From the NCBI GenBank assembly GCA_029449245.1, contig JANATF010000009.1, positions 1,612,001 through 1,676,000 of the forward strand: a stretch of 64,000 nt of DNA, given 5' to 3'. Made by a program: the position numbers and the translations under genes. Source of the stretch: Mortierella alpina. Lineage: Eukaryota; Mortierellomycota; Mortierellomycetes; Mortierellales; Mortierellaceae. Below, piece by piece: positions 1-12,699 of this stretch (its first letter is position 1; each line of letters begins with the position of its first letter). Under the pieces are notes generated by a model. The model searched no databases, was not told where the DNA came from, and saw only the letters and a list, made by a program, of their open reading frames with translations.

Positions 1-3000
1 GCCTATCTTTTTCGTCCAGCTGTATCTCCTCTGTCACGCCAACAGGGTGTTCCGATGGTGCAGGGTTCTCATGCCTATCCTCCTCTCGATGTGAGTATGC
101 GCCTTCCTCCTCAGGGTAGAGGTTCAAATCAGCATCGGGCTTCTTGAGCATCACGGCAGTCGAGGGGCGTCTCAGCTGCTTGTGAATTGGCGAAACCTCC
201 GATGAAGCCAAGGCTGCTGCTTCAGCAGCCGCATCATAACGAGGCACCGAAGCAGCCATGACTAACGGCGCAAGCCTGTGATCAGACGAGGACGACACCG
301 ATAGCTCTGTTACATTCGTATGGTGGGCTGAAGGTACAGGGTTGTCATGCACATCTTTCTCACCCCGCGGGTAAGAACCTTGCTCCTCATCGTAGAGCGA
401 GACATCCGTCTTGGGGGTTGGGAGTGCGGCTGCCGTGGAGTGATGAGAGTTGCGACCAAGACTGGCTGCAGCCGCCAAGGAAAGAGGCACTGCAGCAGCC
501 CCTGTAGCCGCCATCGCACGGGCCGTCTTAGAGCTCATTTGATTGGCTGCTGAGGGTTGCTGTGGAGGAATCGGCACATGTGAACGTCGCAGGCTAGGAG
601 GGGCGAAGCTGGGGACCTCCCGCGGCTTGGACTGTCGCTTGGAGTTGAGCGACGTCGAGTGCGTGAGATAATGTCCCCTGGGCAGGTTGGAGGTGTGCCA
701 GGTCTCCTCTACATGAACGGGGCGGTCTTGGCTTGGTGAGAACGAATGGATCTGCGGACCATTACCACTGGTGACTCCTGGTCTCTGCGGCTTCACGCTT
801 TGGATCTGGAGCGAGGACGAAGGAGTGACAATAGCAGTGCCGACAGCAGAGGTGGTCGAAGAGGTCGTGATGGGCGACTGAGGTGGGGGGAGGTGCGAGC
901 GCCTCATGTTTGCTGGGATGTATCCAGGCATGGCCCGTGGTGAGGACGGAGTCTTGGCACCGAGGGACTTTGAGTGGGTCAAGTAATGCCCCTTCTTGCG
1001 CATGCCGGTCGTATGCAAATCCTCTTGAGCGTGACCAGTGTGGTCATGGCTCGTTGAAGACGACTGTGCTGAGGGACTGGCTCCGGCTCCAGAAGGCTGA
1101 AGTGCCATGTTCGAGACCACTGGCGACTCATTTGCAAGCTCGGCTTTGGAACGCTCAGCTCTATAAGCCTCAGCATAATCCTTGTATCCATAGCCAAAAG
1201 ACAGCGGCCTCGCCTTTCCGGGAGGCTTCACTTTTTTCTCTCTCACTGGCACTCCAAAGCCGAGCCAAGTTGTCCTCCTGTTCAGGGTCGGAGAGTCGCC
1301 GGGGGCGGAGGTTGTGCCACGAGCATCATTATTAGTACCAGTGCCGGGTTCAGGTCCAGCATAAGGTTGGTGGATGGTCTCGATATGCTGTGAGGTTTGA
1401 CTGTTCCGAGAGGGTCCTGCGGAAGAGCTCTGTCCATGATATGGCTCGTGAATAGTTTCAATATGAGTAGCCTTAGGATGGCCGTGATGATCCTGGCTCG
1501 ATGGAGCAGATGGAGCGTAGGTCGCCCCAGCGCCTTGTCCAGACTGACGAGAGTCGTGGGCATGAGACGAGGATGGCGTCTTGTAGTTGAATGTGTCCGG
1601 CTGCGTAAAAAAAGACCTTTGCGGTGCGTGGTCTTGCTTTTGAATAGCAGATGGATCGTGATGGGTCATAGGAGACCCGAATTGGCCTGCTGCTGCTGCT
1701 GCCGCTCCTAAACCAGCAAGTCCGGCTCCAACCTTGGCAGAAGTTGTGTGAGTGCCATGGTGCTTTTGACTTCCTTGAGTGCTAGTACCGGTGCCGTCCC
1801 CAGGACTGTCTCCAAGATACTCGAGAGGGCCACTGAAGCGTTCGTGGCGAGGCAACTCCCCAATGTTGATGACTGGCTCATCCAACCTCTCCGAGGAAGT
1901 ATGATCATAGTGACCCTGGCCATGACTGTGCGCTCTGTCGTCAGAGCTGTCGCGCTTAGTCGAGGGAAACGCTGCAGCATGCGATGCCTCAAAGTGCAGT
2001 CCCTTCTCTTGCTCCGGAGTGGCTCGAGAAACTGGAGCCCTGTGCAGGGAGTGAGTGCCTCCATAGTGGATGGAATGAGCTGGAGCGGCCATGATGTGGT
2101 TGGCTCTGTCTCCAATACCGATCATACCGCCTTGGTCTCTACCGCCACCCTCACCGCCATGGTTGCCAATACCGATCATACCACCCTGCTCGCCGATACC
2201 AATCATACCACCTTGGTCGCCGATACCAATCATTCCCCCTTGATCGGACGCACCGTTGTTTCCAGCTTGAGTGGGCTTCTTATTGTGGTGAGGCATAACA
2301 GCATGATGAGGGCCAGCGGAATGGACAAGATGGAGCTGTTGCCCGAGCGCACCTGATGCAGAGCCACTTGTCGCTCCTTCGTCTGATTCTGACTGCATAC
2401 TCTGGCCTTGACCTTTCTTCTTCTTTTTGTTTTTTTTCTTCTTGGATGGGGAAGCAGTGACACCTGCAGCAGTGACATCGAGAGCGCGCGCTTCGTGAGA
2501 CCCGCCAGGCTGCGATGACTTGTTTTGGCCCAGCTCGTTAGGTTCGCGAGGCCCATGAGAGGGTTCAGAGTGCATGGAGGCCCCAGTGCCTTCAGCTTGG
2601 AACCGCGAAGAGAAACTATGGCCAAGTGTCGGACTGTCGCCTCCATCACGCCCAACTGGCTGGCGCTTGAAGAACGTCGAGCTCAGTCCATAGTAAGGCC
2701 TAGGGTGCATCAAGAGAAAATAATTCTGGTCAGAACCCGCTTACGAGAAAAATTAAAATTGCCGTGAAGTTATTCGAGTCGATGCGAGTCCTTCTACCTT
2801 TCAGTCTCAACGGCATTGCCTTGCCCCGTTGTCGTGTGTTTAGTGGGACCACTGCTGACACTAGATGAACAGGCTGCATCGTCAGCAGTCTTGCGACACT
2901 GACAAAGTCCATCCAAAAAAAAAAATGTGCGCGCACTTACCGCTGCTGGGTGTTTGCCTGTGCACTCAGAAATGGCATACCCTCCTGCTGCGCGTTAGAG

Positions 3001-3355
3001 CTGGCCGCTACCAATAAAGTGAATGAAGCATGCACATTGATGAGTACATGCTATAGTTTACGATATGATGGGGAGCAGACCAGCTTTGTGCAGACATTTT
3101 CAAACACCGATAGGCTTCAACAGCAACGCAATACATACTCATAGGCATAGCCTTTGATTGCATGCCTCCATATTCGGCCATGGCCACTTGAGACTCTGCA
3201 GCTGCAGCGTTGTGGGTGGACGAACGGACGGGCAAGTTCTTGTGCGAGGATGCTCTGTCGAGGGAAAGCATGGTCGAGTCATCGCGCTCGTCCCAAGAGT
3301 GATGTGATGTTTTGCTAGACATGACGTCTGCTGGTTCTTTGTTGCTGCTATTCAT
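1..3355 (-). CDS. Low-complexity Ser/His/Gly-rich protein, 3' end beyond window
   Basis: Three exons are seen: 3355-3139 (72 codons plus 1 nt), 3007-2941 and 2699 to beyond position 1. Donors are GTATGT and GTAAGT, acceptors TAG and TAG, and the frame is open throughout exon 3. The ATG at 3355 is the first in frame. I do not recognise a domain. Visible features are a basic KKKKNKKKKK tract, four degenerate copies of QGGMIGIGD (about 2235-2105), an HIETIH-x-PY motif repeated twice, a GHYLTHS module repeated twice and a DNPxPS-containing acidic module repeated twice. No signal peptide or membrane segment is evident in the visible part. The composition suggests an intrinsically disordered scaffold or regulatory protein; function unknown. 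The C-terminus is missing only because the window ends. Confidence 0.75.
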
Positions 3356-5436
3356 CAGTGAACCTGCCTGCCTTCTCGTTCTAGGATCAACAAGTAGCTA
3401 GTAACGTTGGTCAGGTGTATGAGCGTGACGGGTGAGGAGGCGGACAGTCCCCGTGTGATTGTACGCGAGTGAGGATCAAGAGCGATGGATGGTGCAAAAG
3501 CTGGGTGCTATCTGTGCAATGACTCTCGCAGAGAGGTGGAGGCGAGGGTTGGTAGGGCAGACGAGCAGGGAAGAGTGGGGAACAGAGCAAAAAGAGGATT
3601 TGCGGGTCACAGGGTGAGTGACAGAGGGAGAAAAAAAAGGATCGGCAGACAATGGAACATCAAATTTTTTCTTGTGTCTCAGCGCGCATGACGCGAAGAA
3701 AAAAAGTTTTAGGTTCGCGGCATTCACGAAGACGTGGCCAGGCGGCCCTGTGGGGCGCTCTATTTCACGTCTTCGGATCGACCAAGGTCTCGTAGTGCCC
3801 ATCATATCACTAACCACTCTTTTAATGGCTTCCATTATCCGTGCTCTCGACAAGGGGCTTTCTAAACACCCACATTCCTCTCGTGACAACCGCCAAGGCG
3901 GTGATGAAAATCCCAGACATCCGGTATTTCACTTTGGTTAGAGCCTTGAGGGCTTCTCGCGTTCATTTCGTCGATCCTGCAGATCCAGAAAGTGCCCCTC
4001 GAGATGCATCCAATTGACTTTGCAGTGCAGCCATGGTAGGACTGGTGCTGAGAGAGCAGGCATCAGATCATGGTGGCCCGGAAAGAAGAACGGCCCTCAT
4101 GGCAAAGGATGGTTGGGAAGTAATGTGACTATGCCTCTCACAGAGCCTTAGCGCTCACAATTCCTTCGGCGGGTATCTGTTTCAAACCACCCTCATCCAC
4201 GCCAGATCGTTCAAGTGCAACCTTTCACTTGGATAGGGCACTTTTCCAGGTGGGCTTGTTTAATGTTGGGTAGATACGTGAGTGAAGGAGTTATTGCTAA
4301 TAGACGGATAGCAGAAGATCAAGGTCCAGTGCGTGTCCTAGACTCTGATGAATAGTCCTGATCCTGGCTTATTGGAGATTCCGGCAACTACCTAAGTGAG
4401 ATGGGTAGGGTGACTGATTCGGACCCGGTAACGTCTCTTTGACTCCTATGCGAAGGTCCATGATTGCTACCTAGAGCCTCTAGCCATGACTCTTTTCAAT
4501 ATAACCTGAGCAAGCAATCTCCTTGCTTTGACTAGATCGCTCTGTTCTTTGTAAAGGAGTCTGCGATAGTAGACGCGTTTGTTTTACTACTACTGGACTC
4601 TGGTACAAGCTGTGTATCGCAGCTTGGTATCAAGTCCGTTTTGTCCCGGAAGTAGACCCGTCAGGCTACTTGATCCATGGGTACTCTCTAGAAAGCTGCT
4701 GATCAGCCACCCTGTTAGAAGGTCTTTATAATGTACAACTGTACTATGTTCGCTTATGGCAAAGAACGGAGTTTCTGACATGACTGTATGACGTTATCCC
4801 TGTTTCCTCTTAATAGAAAGTTCACATGCCGTAAAGACCCTTCTGGGCAAGCCCGCTTCACTCACCCTGTATTACAGACCATGGGCGAAATACACATTCC
4901 CAGTAGACTAGAAGCGGATGCGGGACGACCAAAACGAGGCTGCATGGAGCAACCCCGCTTCTCTGAGCTGAGAGCCACCCAGGAAAAACGAAGAGCAGTG
5001 AGCATTTAGGGTACTGCAGCCAGGATACGTATTTCTTAGAACAATTTTTTTTGGGCGCCCGCACACTTCCTGGTCGATCTGATAAGAAATTTTACGCCCA
5101 ACTCTGACGTTTTTCCTTAGGTGCTCTTGTCTGATCACTCACCCAGGATCCAAGTAAACTAGCAACCTGCATGGAATGTGGTATGATGGAGAGATGAAGA
5201 AGATGCGGGTCAATTACCGATCCTAAAAGCTGAACTTTGTACTTAAGAACAAGAAGGTCTCGTCCTCCCATTTTGTGTCTTCTTTTTCTCGCTTTGTACA
5301 CCATTACCCACTACCCATCGCCGCACCGACTCTTCCCCTTCTTACTCCATCTCCCACCCGGAGGCAGACCACCTTCTGTCCACATATAGCCCACCCATTA
5401 CAATATACTATAACGACCCCACACTGATTTTTCATC
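3356..5436. other. Gene-free interval, about 2.1 kb
   Basis: Upstream of two divergent genes. The last ~150 bases before 5437 are C/T-rich and contain CACATATAG and CAATATACTATAA, which could serve the metallopeptidase promoter. I see no credible coding region, tRNA or repeat elsewhere in it; the short open frames lack codon-like character. Confidence 0.5.
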
Positions 5437-8209
5437 ATGGCAAAGCTTTACATGTTGCTGGCTCTTGGAGCCGCACTGCAATTAGCGGTGCAGGGTGCGC
5501 CTCACGCGGTAAGACATTTATAGACGGTCATCTACGAACAACTTTGTACCTCACACTAACCCGTGATCTCGTCATTTTCTATTAGAAGGTATGCCACACA
5601 TCGCAATGCCGACAGACTGCCAACAGCATTTTGAAGGACATGCACCCAGCCGCCGACCCCTGTGTTGACTTTAACAAGTTTGCCTGTAAATCCCTTTTTT
5701 TTTCCTACCTTTGCCAACTGGCGGACTTTCTTGCCATGGCCCTGATCTCAGCGTACTGATATGTGCGATCATATCTGTTTCTTTCTAGGCGGCGGTTACA
5801 AAGAACGCGAAAAACTTCTCGAAGGCGAGAAGAGAAACGACTACCTCACATTCATCGCAGAACAAAACCTTGTAAGAAAAAGAGAGATAGTTTTTCTTTT
5901 TCTTCTCAGGCTCCTCCCACCCATGGCTCTCGTTCTAACCAATGTCTTGTGTTACAATCTTTGCTCCTGCAGGAACTCGTTCGCACGATCGCTACAGCCA
6001 AGCACCCAAAGGCGCCCAAGGTACCCAAGGGCGATCTTGCCGAACAACGCAACCTCAAGAAACTTCAATCCTTCTACGGCGCTTGCATGGACGAGACCCA
6101 CCTTCAGAAAATCGGACCCAAACCCCTCCAGGACGAGATCCGAGAGATGACCAAGATCTACCCAGGCCCTCACAGCACCGGTGTCCCCGGGGGTGACCGT
6201 GAAGCCATCTCCAAGTTGCTGGGTTACAACATGAAGAACGGATTTGAAAACTTTTTCGGGTTCGATCTCTGGGACGATACTGAGAACCATGGATACAAGA
6301 TCATGACGGTCCAACAGACGGGTCTGGGTCTTGGAGAGGATGCTCTGTACTCGGATGAGAAGATCGTCAAGCTCTATGAGAAGGTCATTGGACAGATGTT
6401 TTACATCATTCAGGGTGGAGGCGATCCCAAGTCCCATTCGATGGTCGTGCCCAAAACTTGGAAACGGGTCGCAAAGGATGTTGTGGCCTTTGAGAAAATC
6501 CTAGCTGGAATTGTCGAACAACCCGAGACTAAGGAGCCCGAACCCAAGGTGCCTGAACCCAAGGTGCCCGAGCCCAAGAAAAAAGACTCTGCAGAGACGG
6601 ACGAGGAGGCGCTCGTGGAAGAAGAGGAGGAGGAAGAGGAAGAGGAAGAGGAAGAAGAAGAGGACGATGGAAACTACTGGGACACTATTGAGGACTTGAC
6701 AGCGATGACTCCCGCTTTGGACTGGAAGGTGATCCTCGAGACAGCGTTCCCCAAGGATGTCGCCATCCCCACACAGTACAACATGCTGTGGAAGTTCTAC
6801 CTGACCAGGATGAACAAGGCTGTCGAGCAGACCGCACCCAGGACCATCCAGAACTACTTTGCCTGGACACTTATCCGCAACCTTGGCAAGAACTTGGCCG
6901 ATTCATTCCAAGGGCCTCTGAAGGAGCTCGCCAGAGCACTTCCCGGAGCCAACACCGCGGTGGCGACTCCTCGCTGGAAGACGTGTGTCGAGACCGTGAA
7001 CAATAACGTAGGTGACTTGGCAGGACACTTTTTCGTCAAGAGTATCTTCCCAGAGACTTCGCAGAAGCAGGTAAACGAGATGATCACCTCGATCCGCTGG
7101 AGCTTTGAAAAGAACTTTTGGCAGTATGACTGGCTCGATCCTCGCACTCGAACGAATGCGCTCCAGAAGCTGAAGGCGATTGTTCAGAAGGTTGGGTATT
7201 CGACCGTCAGTCCCAACATCATTTCATCCACCTCGGTTGATGAATATTACCGCACACTCAAGATTCAGGGCAAGGACCATTTCGGGAACCTGGTCCGGGC
7301 CAGTGCCTGGAAGGCCGAGATGAAGCATCGAGGAGTGCATCTGCCCGTGAACCGACTCAAGCTAGAGCCCATTCCTCAGACGGTCAATGCCTTTTATAAC
7401 CCTACGCAAAACAGCATTGAAATCATGGCTGGGTTGTTGCGATCGCCGTTTTTCAATATGAACGACCCCGAATACCTGAACTTTGCGGGCATTGGACAGG
7501 TGGCGGCGCATGAGCTAGGCCATGCCTTTGATAATAGCGGACGCAGCTACGACGAGACTGGTGCTCTGAGAGACGTAAGTTTTCGCTGTTCCTCCTTCAA
7601 GTTATGCGAGGTGATGCTCGTCACTCACTTTTCTCAATGATTTTACATGCAAACTAGTGGTGGGAGCCCTCCTCGGTCGAGGCCTTTGATAACAAGACTA
7701 TGTGCTTTATCGAGCAGTACGGCAATTACACAATCAAGGGACCCGACGGGAAGAAATCCAGTGTCAACGGCTGGACCACACTTGGCGAGAACATTGCCGA
7801 CAATGGCGGGATCAAGTTGGCCTTTGAGGCCTGGCGCCAGCGCTACCGATCTGACCGCAGTGGCAAGAGGTAACAATAACAACAAGTTGCTCTGGTTTTT
7901 TTTTTTTTTTTTTTTGGTAAGAAAAATCAATACTGAGCTCTCAACCACTCAAAAAACAGGTACAATAATGCTCGCTTACCCGGTCTTGAACGCTACACAC
8001 CCGAGCAACTGTTTTTCATTCAGTTTGCGCGCTCGTTCTGCGGTAACATGAGCCCAGATGAGAGCGTACGCATGCTAACTGAGGATAGCCACTCACCCAG
8101 AGAGTACCGTATCAATGGCGTGGTCCAGAACTCGGCCTATTTCGCACAGGCCTTCAAGTGCAAATCAGGCACACCCATGAACCCAGTCAAGAAGTGCATT
8201 CTGTGGTAA
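5437..8209 (+). CDS. Secreted M13 (neprilysin-type) zinc metallopeptidase
   Basis: Six exons: 5437-5508, 5586-5685, 5789-5871, 5973-7574, 7658-7869, 7960-8209; 772 aa, within the usual M13 range of about 700-780. Residues 1-20 are a signal peptide without a longer membrane anchor, so the enzyme is probably secreted. The N-terminal Cys-rich start and [12 protein letters not shown] match the family. The substrate-binding NAFYN motif is at residues 557-561, the zinc motif HELGH at 598-602, the third ligand in ENIAD (E663, D667), and the C-terminus is the family-typical CxLW. The enzyme should cleave peptides outside the cell. Odd feature: residues about 268-320 hold EPKVPEPK repeats and a run of about 15 Glu, absent from classical neprilysins. 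Intron 5 contains a long T tract. Family assignment is secure; substrate unknown. Confidence 0.95.
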
Positions 8210-8593
8210 AAAAAAAAAAAAGATCATATGTAGCCTTTGTCCATGGGATCAAGAGGGGGTGATGCACAGCCGGTAAGAATAGCAAGACATTTACGAGGAG
8301 GTCAAACGCAATATAAGCATGATCGACGACTCTTTAGTTCCGTTTATTGCATTTTAGCATAGGCATATCGTGGAGGCATCATGAGGAGGTTATACAAGTA
8401 CAGGGAGCGGATGGAAAAAGTGACAAAGAAAGCAGACAGTGCGAGTTGAGAGGTAGGAAGAGGATATTTCTGGGTATTGTTGGTACAGGTAAAAAAATGA
8501 GAGATAGATGGTTAAGAGATAGAAAGGAAAAGAAAACCTTAACCTTTCCACAATGAACAAAGCCGGGCGTCAAAGGAGTCATGGGTCCCATTT
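8210..8593. other. Convergent 3' ends
   Basis: Between the stop codons of the metallopeptidase (+) and the glycosyltransferase-like gene (-). It starts with an A tract just after the first stop. I see no gene. Confidence 0.5.
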
Positions 8594-10138
8594 TTACAGA
8601 GGAGCGCCATTGCTGTCAAAGAGTCCTTCAACGTATGCTGGATGCAGCTGCTTCGAAACGTAGGTTCTATAAAGGGGCGAGGTTAAGGTCAGTGTCTTGA
8701 CTCGGTGGTGTGCCTGAGCCCTCAAGCGAATGAATAAAAAACAGGCCATGAACATGACTTACGAGAAGGTGCTTTTAGGGGTTCCCATAAAGTAGCGTCC
8801 TTTGGCAGAGACAACTGCATCAACCATGGGAATAAGGTCCTTGCTCAAGCCCACGCCGTCGGTGTTCTTCATCTCCTTGAGCTCCTGCAGGTGCTCTGAA
8901 AAGTCGTCCAGCGTAAAGATGCAAGGGAAGTGAGCAAAGAGTTTCCGGAACAGAATGTTGCGTCGGGGATACACGCCATCCGTGGCAATGTAGATAATGG
9001 TGTATTTGCCGCCCTCTGCCTTGCGTGCTCTACACTGTGCAAAGTCCAGTCGCTCCGGTGATGCTCTGGCCTTTAGGGATGGATTGTCTGCAATCTTTAC
9101 GTGCTCTGTCTCTGGCGCGGCCACGGCGGCGGAAGTGGTCAAGGCCTGGTAGTTTGCGATTGGGGTTATGCCGGTGATGTTGACAAGGTTCTGGAACATG
9201 TTCTCGATATTGGCGGGTGCTGGCTCAACAAACATGCCATCGCCCACGCGCAAGTGCAATCCCACAAACGTGCCTAGGCCGCCCAGCTTGGACACGATGG
9301 CGTCGGAGGTCTTGACGAGAATGGGAGTCGACAGGATCATGGTCCGACGCAGAAACTGCTGGTAGGCCTTGTGCTCTGGCAACTCTGCTAGGACACGTCC
9401 TGTGGCGAAGAGCGAGCCCATGTGAAGGACACGCTCCGGTCGATCCGCCAGCTCCTTGAGTTCGAGTTTCCGCAGGTACCGGGCCGTGTTGAGCGGGGTG
9501 CTGCTTTCGGGGTTGTCATAGATCTGGTAGTCGTAATGAGCTCTGTCCTCGATGATGTATACGTCCTTTTTCCTGTCGATGCCGAGCTGTGCTTCCATCC
9601 AGGCGAATGAGTGATCCGGCCTGTGCTTCCACGGCTGCTCCTTGCGAATCCGTTCCATGTTGTAGAAAAAGTCCCATTCGACCGTGGTCCAGGAGTAGTA
9701 GTTGAGACACTCTGCCGGCAGAGGGTCGCCTTTGGGGATGCGGCCGCAGTGCTCGAGTCCGCGCTTGGTCTGGAGCATGATTCTGCGGAGGAGGATGTCG
9801 AACAGACGCCACTCCGTGGCTGGACCTAGGAACACTGGGGGGATCAGCAGTGTGCGGTTAAGGTACTTTGCCAGCAAGAGGCCGTTCTCGAGGGTGATGC
9901 GCTGGTTGTGGAAGCCGCTGTGCGGCAGATAGGCCAGGTACCGCTCGTTGGGGTCGTAGCTCGGGCGGGGGACGAGGCCGCGGGCGGATCCCCTGGCGTC
10001 GACGGGCTGGTGGTCATTGTCGTTGGTGTCTGTCAGGGCGGGATTCGAGATTGAACTGACATAGTAGTAGAACAGGACGAGGACAAGGTTTGAGGCGAGG
10101 ATGAAGGACAGGATCAACCTCTTGGTTTGGATCAGCAT
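8594..10138 (-). CDS. O-fucosyltransferase-like type II membrane protein
   Basis: Two exons: 10138-8763 and 8666-8594 (donor GTAAGT, acceptor ATAG, phase 2), giving 482 aa. I chose the ATG at 10138 because it is followed at once by a basic-hydrophobic signal anchor (residues about 5-28, ending FYYYVSS), typical of Golgi type II glycosyltransferases; the frame stays open upstream but through low-complexity sequence with no good ATG. The luminal part has HSGFHNQRITLENGLLLAKY near the N-terminus and GLHLRVGDG at about residue 290, resembling the GDP-fucose protein O-fucosyltransferase fold of GT65/GT68-like fungal proteins. Expected role: sugar transfer to secreted proteins in the Golgi. The donor sugar and acceptor cannot be read from sequence. 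Confidence 0.75.
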
Positions 10139-10278
10139 CCTGGAGTGGTCTCGCTGGAGTGATCGCGATGGAACGTTGGCGGTGGGGATCGGATCGACAC
10201 ACAGGAGAGGACGAGAGTGCTGGTGCTGGGCCCTGGATATTTGGACGGGAGACAAGAAGTGGAGAAAGGTGGGAGAGT

Positions 10279-10341
10279 GGGGGGGGGGGGGGGGGGGAAT
10301 GAGCGTGAGTGAGTGTGAGTGTGAGAGAGTGAGAGAGAGAC
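10279..10341. repeat. 19-G homopolymer and GA/GT simple repeat
   Basis: A run of 19 G (10279-10297) followed by GAGTGTGAGTGTGAGAGAGTGAGAGAGAGA-type simple sequence. It lies about 140 bp upstream of the glycosyltransferase-like start, in its probable promoter or leader. Confidence 0.9.
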
Positions 10342-11639
10342 AAGGAGAGAAGTAGTGAAGGAGCAAACGAGGACAAACCCGTGAGCTGCAGTGGGATGGA
10401 AGCAAAGGCGGATCCACCCATCTGCATCCACACGGCGCAGAGGCTCCATCCGTCCGCGCCCTGCTCAGACACAACAGACACAACACACACGCGGTTGGCC
10501 AACTCTGCTGCTAAAAATAGCTGGGCGCGTGGACTGCGTGAGACGACCTCTTCACCGCCCCGCCCTCGTCGCATTCGTCCTTGACGAATCCCCTTCGCAC
10601 TCGCTGCCTCGGCATGGCAATGGCAATGCGAGACCAGGCCACGCCACGCGGGAGGCGCAGGCTGGTCCCTCGTCCCTGCGCCATACATAGCTCCTAGCGA
10701 TAAATATGGCCATCAATTGCAAACTCACTCTTGCTTGGACCAAGGCACAGCTGGACATATTTTTGAGTTTTCGCACAGCCCAGACAGGCCCTTGCGACTT
10801 TTAGTCATTGGTCAGCATCTCAGAGGCGCAAGAAGCTCCTGTACAGCTCCTACCACGGCCATATGGCCACACTCTGGTATGCCATGCTCAGACCCATCTC
10901 TATTCATCTGCTCCTTTGTCAGGCCCAGAATCGATGGCATCACTGATCGATTTGAGACAAAGAACACAACTGAGGAAGCAACAGTGGGACAGGCTGAGAA
11001 TGGGCTCTCAAAACCATGAGAGCTTTCCCTCCACCAGCACCGCTCGCTAGTAGTCCACTATTCAGAGTAATACCGAGGATCCCGTGCGAATTTCTCAGCT
11101 CTCCTTGCATTATCGTAGGTGACTGGGTCTACCCATGCGCCGCGACCACAGGAGCTCATTCGCCCAAGTGTGCGCGGTCATGCAGGGAGAAAAACTTGTA
11201 ATTCATTTTGAACTTTTTAATCTCCAATCGATGCGCATATGAACCTGCAATGCACTTGTAATCACCTCTAAGTACCACGCAAAGTATATAGTCTTGGACC
11301 GCACCATCGACTGTTCGGATGTCCCGGAAACTTTTTGCCCCCTTCTTGACGGTCAGGAGCAAAAGGCACAGACAGAATCGCTACGGTTTCCAGCCGCTTC
11401 TGCTCTGACTAAGATATCCTGAGGAAGATCGTCTCGCAGGTTTCCCAGGTGATTACAGGGTTATCCTTGTAGTACAGCACTCCAGGATCTCTTCTTGTTC
11501 GACTCTCCATCTTTATCCGCGATAGTACTGGCAAATATGCCGTACAGATGCTCTCGAGCATCAGGATTTCTCCTGTTCAACGCGAACCAAGCCATAAGTT
11601 TGCTATCTTGATTGCGTTCAGAGGCCCTCCTGAGATCCC
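10342..11639. other. Gene-free interval
   Basis: Promoter side of the glycosyltransferase-like gene followed by sequence with no convincing coding region. The part below 11640 could contain the further decayed 3' end of the neighbouring Sel1-repeat pseudogene, but I cannot align repeats there. Confidence 0.4.
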
Positions 11640-12360
11640 AATGCAACTGCTTGAATAATGGGAATGTGAAAATCCTCCAGAGGCACTCGCCAGGGGAAAG
11701 GCTGGACCCCTGGACGAGGCATGTTTGGAGCGATTATAGCCCTTGTAAACATACTTGAACAGATGTTTTGTAGCTCTGGCGTAGTCCCGTTTAACACCGA
11801 GACATTAGTCGTGCGTGCTGCCGATGTTGACCATGGCGGAAGCAGTCCCAGCATCACCCGCTCTGAGATACCATTCAAGAGCCTTGGCGTGGTCCTCCTC
11901 AACTCCAAGCCCTCTCTCATACAAGAAACCGAAATAGCGCATAGCATCTACGCGCCCGCCCGCCCCGCATCACTTGCTTTTGAATACCATTCTAAAACAT
12001 TTCTGTAGTCTTTATGAAACCCAAGCCCCTTGTGGTACATGAGACCGAACCTGACCATGGCATCAGCATCTCCAGCATCGCTTGATATAAGGTACCACTC
12101 CATGGCCTTGCCGTAATCCTACCCAACGCCTTTACCACTGCAGTTCATAAACCCTATGTTGCCGCTGGCGTAAGCATTTCCAGCGTCGCTTCCTTTGCAG
12201 TACCACTTCGCAGCCTTCCCGTAGTCCTGCTCAACTCCAAGACCATCGCCGTACATGAAGCCGCTGCTGAACATGACATTAACATATCAAGTATTGCCTG
12301 CTTTCAGATACCACTCCAGAACTTTCTGCTCTAGTTGTTCACCAGGAGTACGCATAACCA
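11640..12360 (-). pseudogene. Decayed Sel1-repeat protein gene
   Basis: Reading the minus strand from 12360, successive Sel1-type units of about 36 residues appear, for example GVEQDYGKAAKWY, then DYGKAMEWYLISSDAGDADA and GLGFHKDYRNVLEWY, with the conserved LGxxxDYxKAxxWYxxAxDAG pattern. The frame is broken by in-frame stops (about 12285 and 12120), by a further stop near 11950, and by a shift of frame after which another unit (GLGVEEDHAKALEWYLRAGDAG) is read. Sel1/TPR-like repeats make solenoid scaffolds. At least four units are recognisable and no intact start remains. This is a relic; the family call is strong, the boundaries approximate. Confidence 0.8.
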
Positions 12361-12699
12361 AAGTTGAATGTAGTGGCTACTGATTCGACGCCGGTCGAGT
12401 TGACCACTCCCTTACCTCCTCAACCACCCCTTCCTCACTCCCCCCTCATCTCTTTCTAACCCCCTACCTTTCTCCAGTGTTATTTTCCACCTCTTTCTCC
12501 AGCATCACATTCTCTACTTGCCTTTGATCCATTTGACGGCCCCCTTTCTCGGGCATCCCTCATCTCCCCTTGCTTGATCTTTCTCAAAACTAGCCCCACT
12601 GGGAATGGTGTCCCTTCTGTTGTCTTTTTGTACGACTGAAAACAACTTGATTCGACTCACGTATATAAAGAGGTCGCACTAACCACAACGTCCTGCAGT
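12361..12699. other. C/T-rich gene-free stretch
   Basis: Pyrimidine-rich on the + strand with a GTATATAAAG TATA-like sequence near 12660. No gene recognised. It ends with the AGT that may be the left target-site copy of the foldback element. Confidence 0.4.

Noticed and set aside
10014-10688. N-terminal extension of the glycosyltransferase-like frame
   Set aside because: It crosses homopolymers and simple repeats and lacks an ATG; the signal anchor at 10138 is a natural start.
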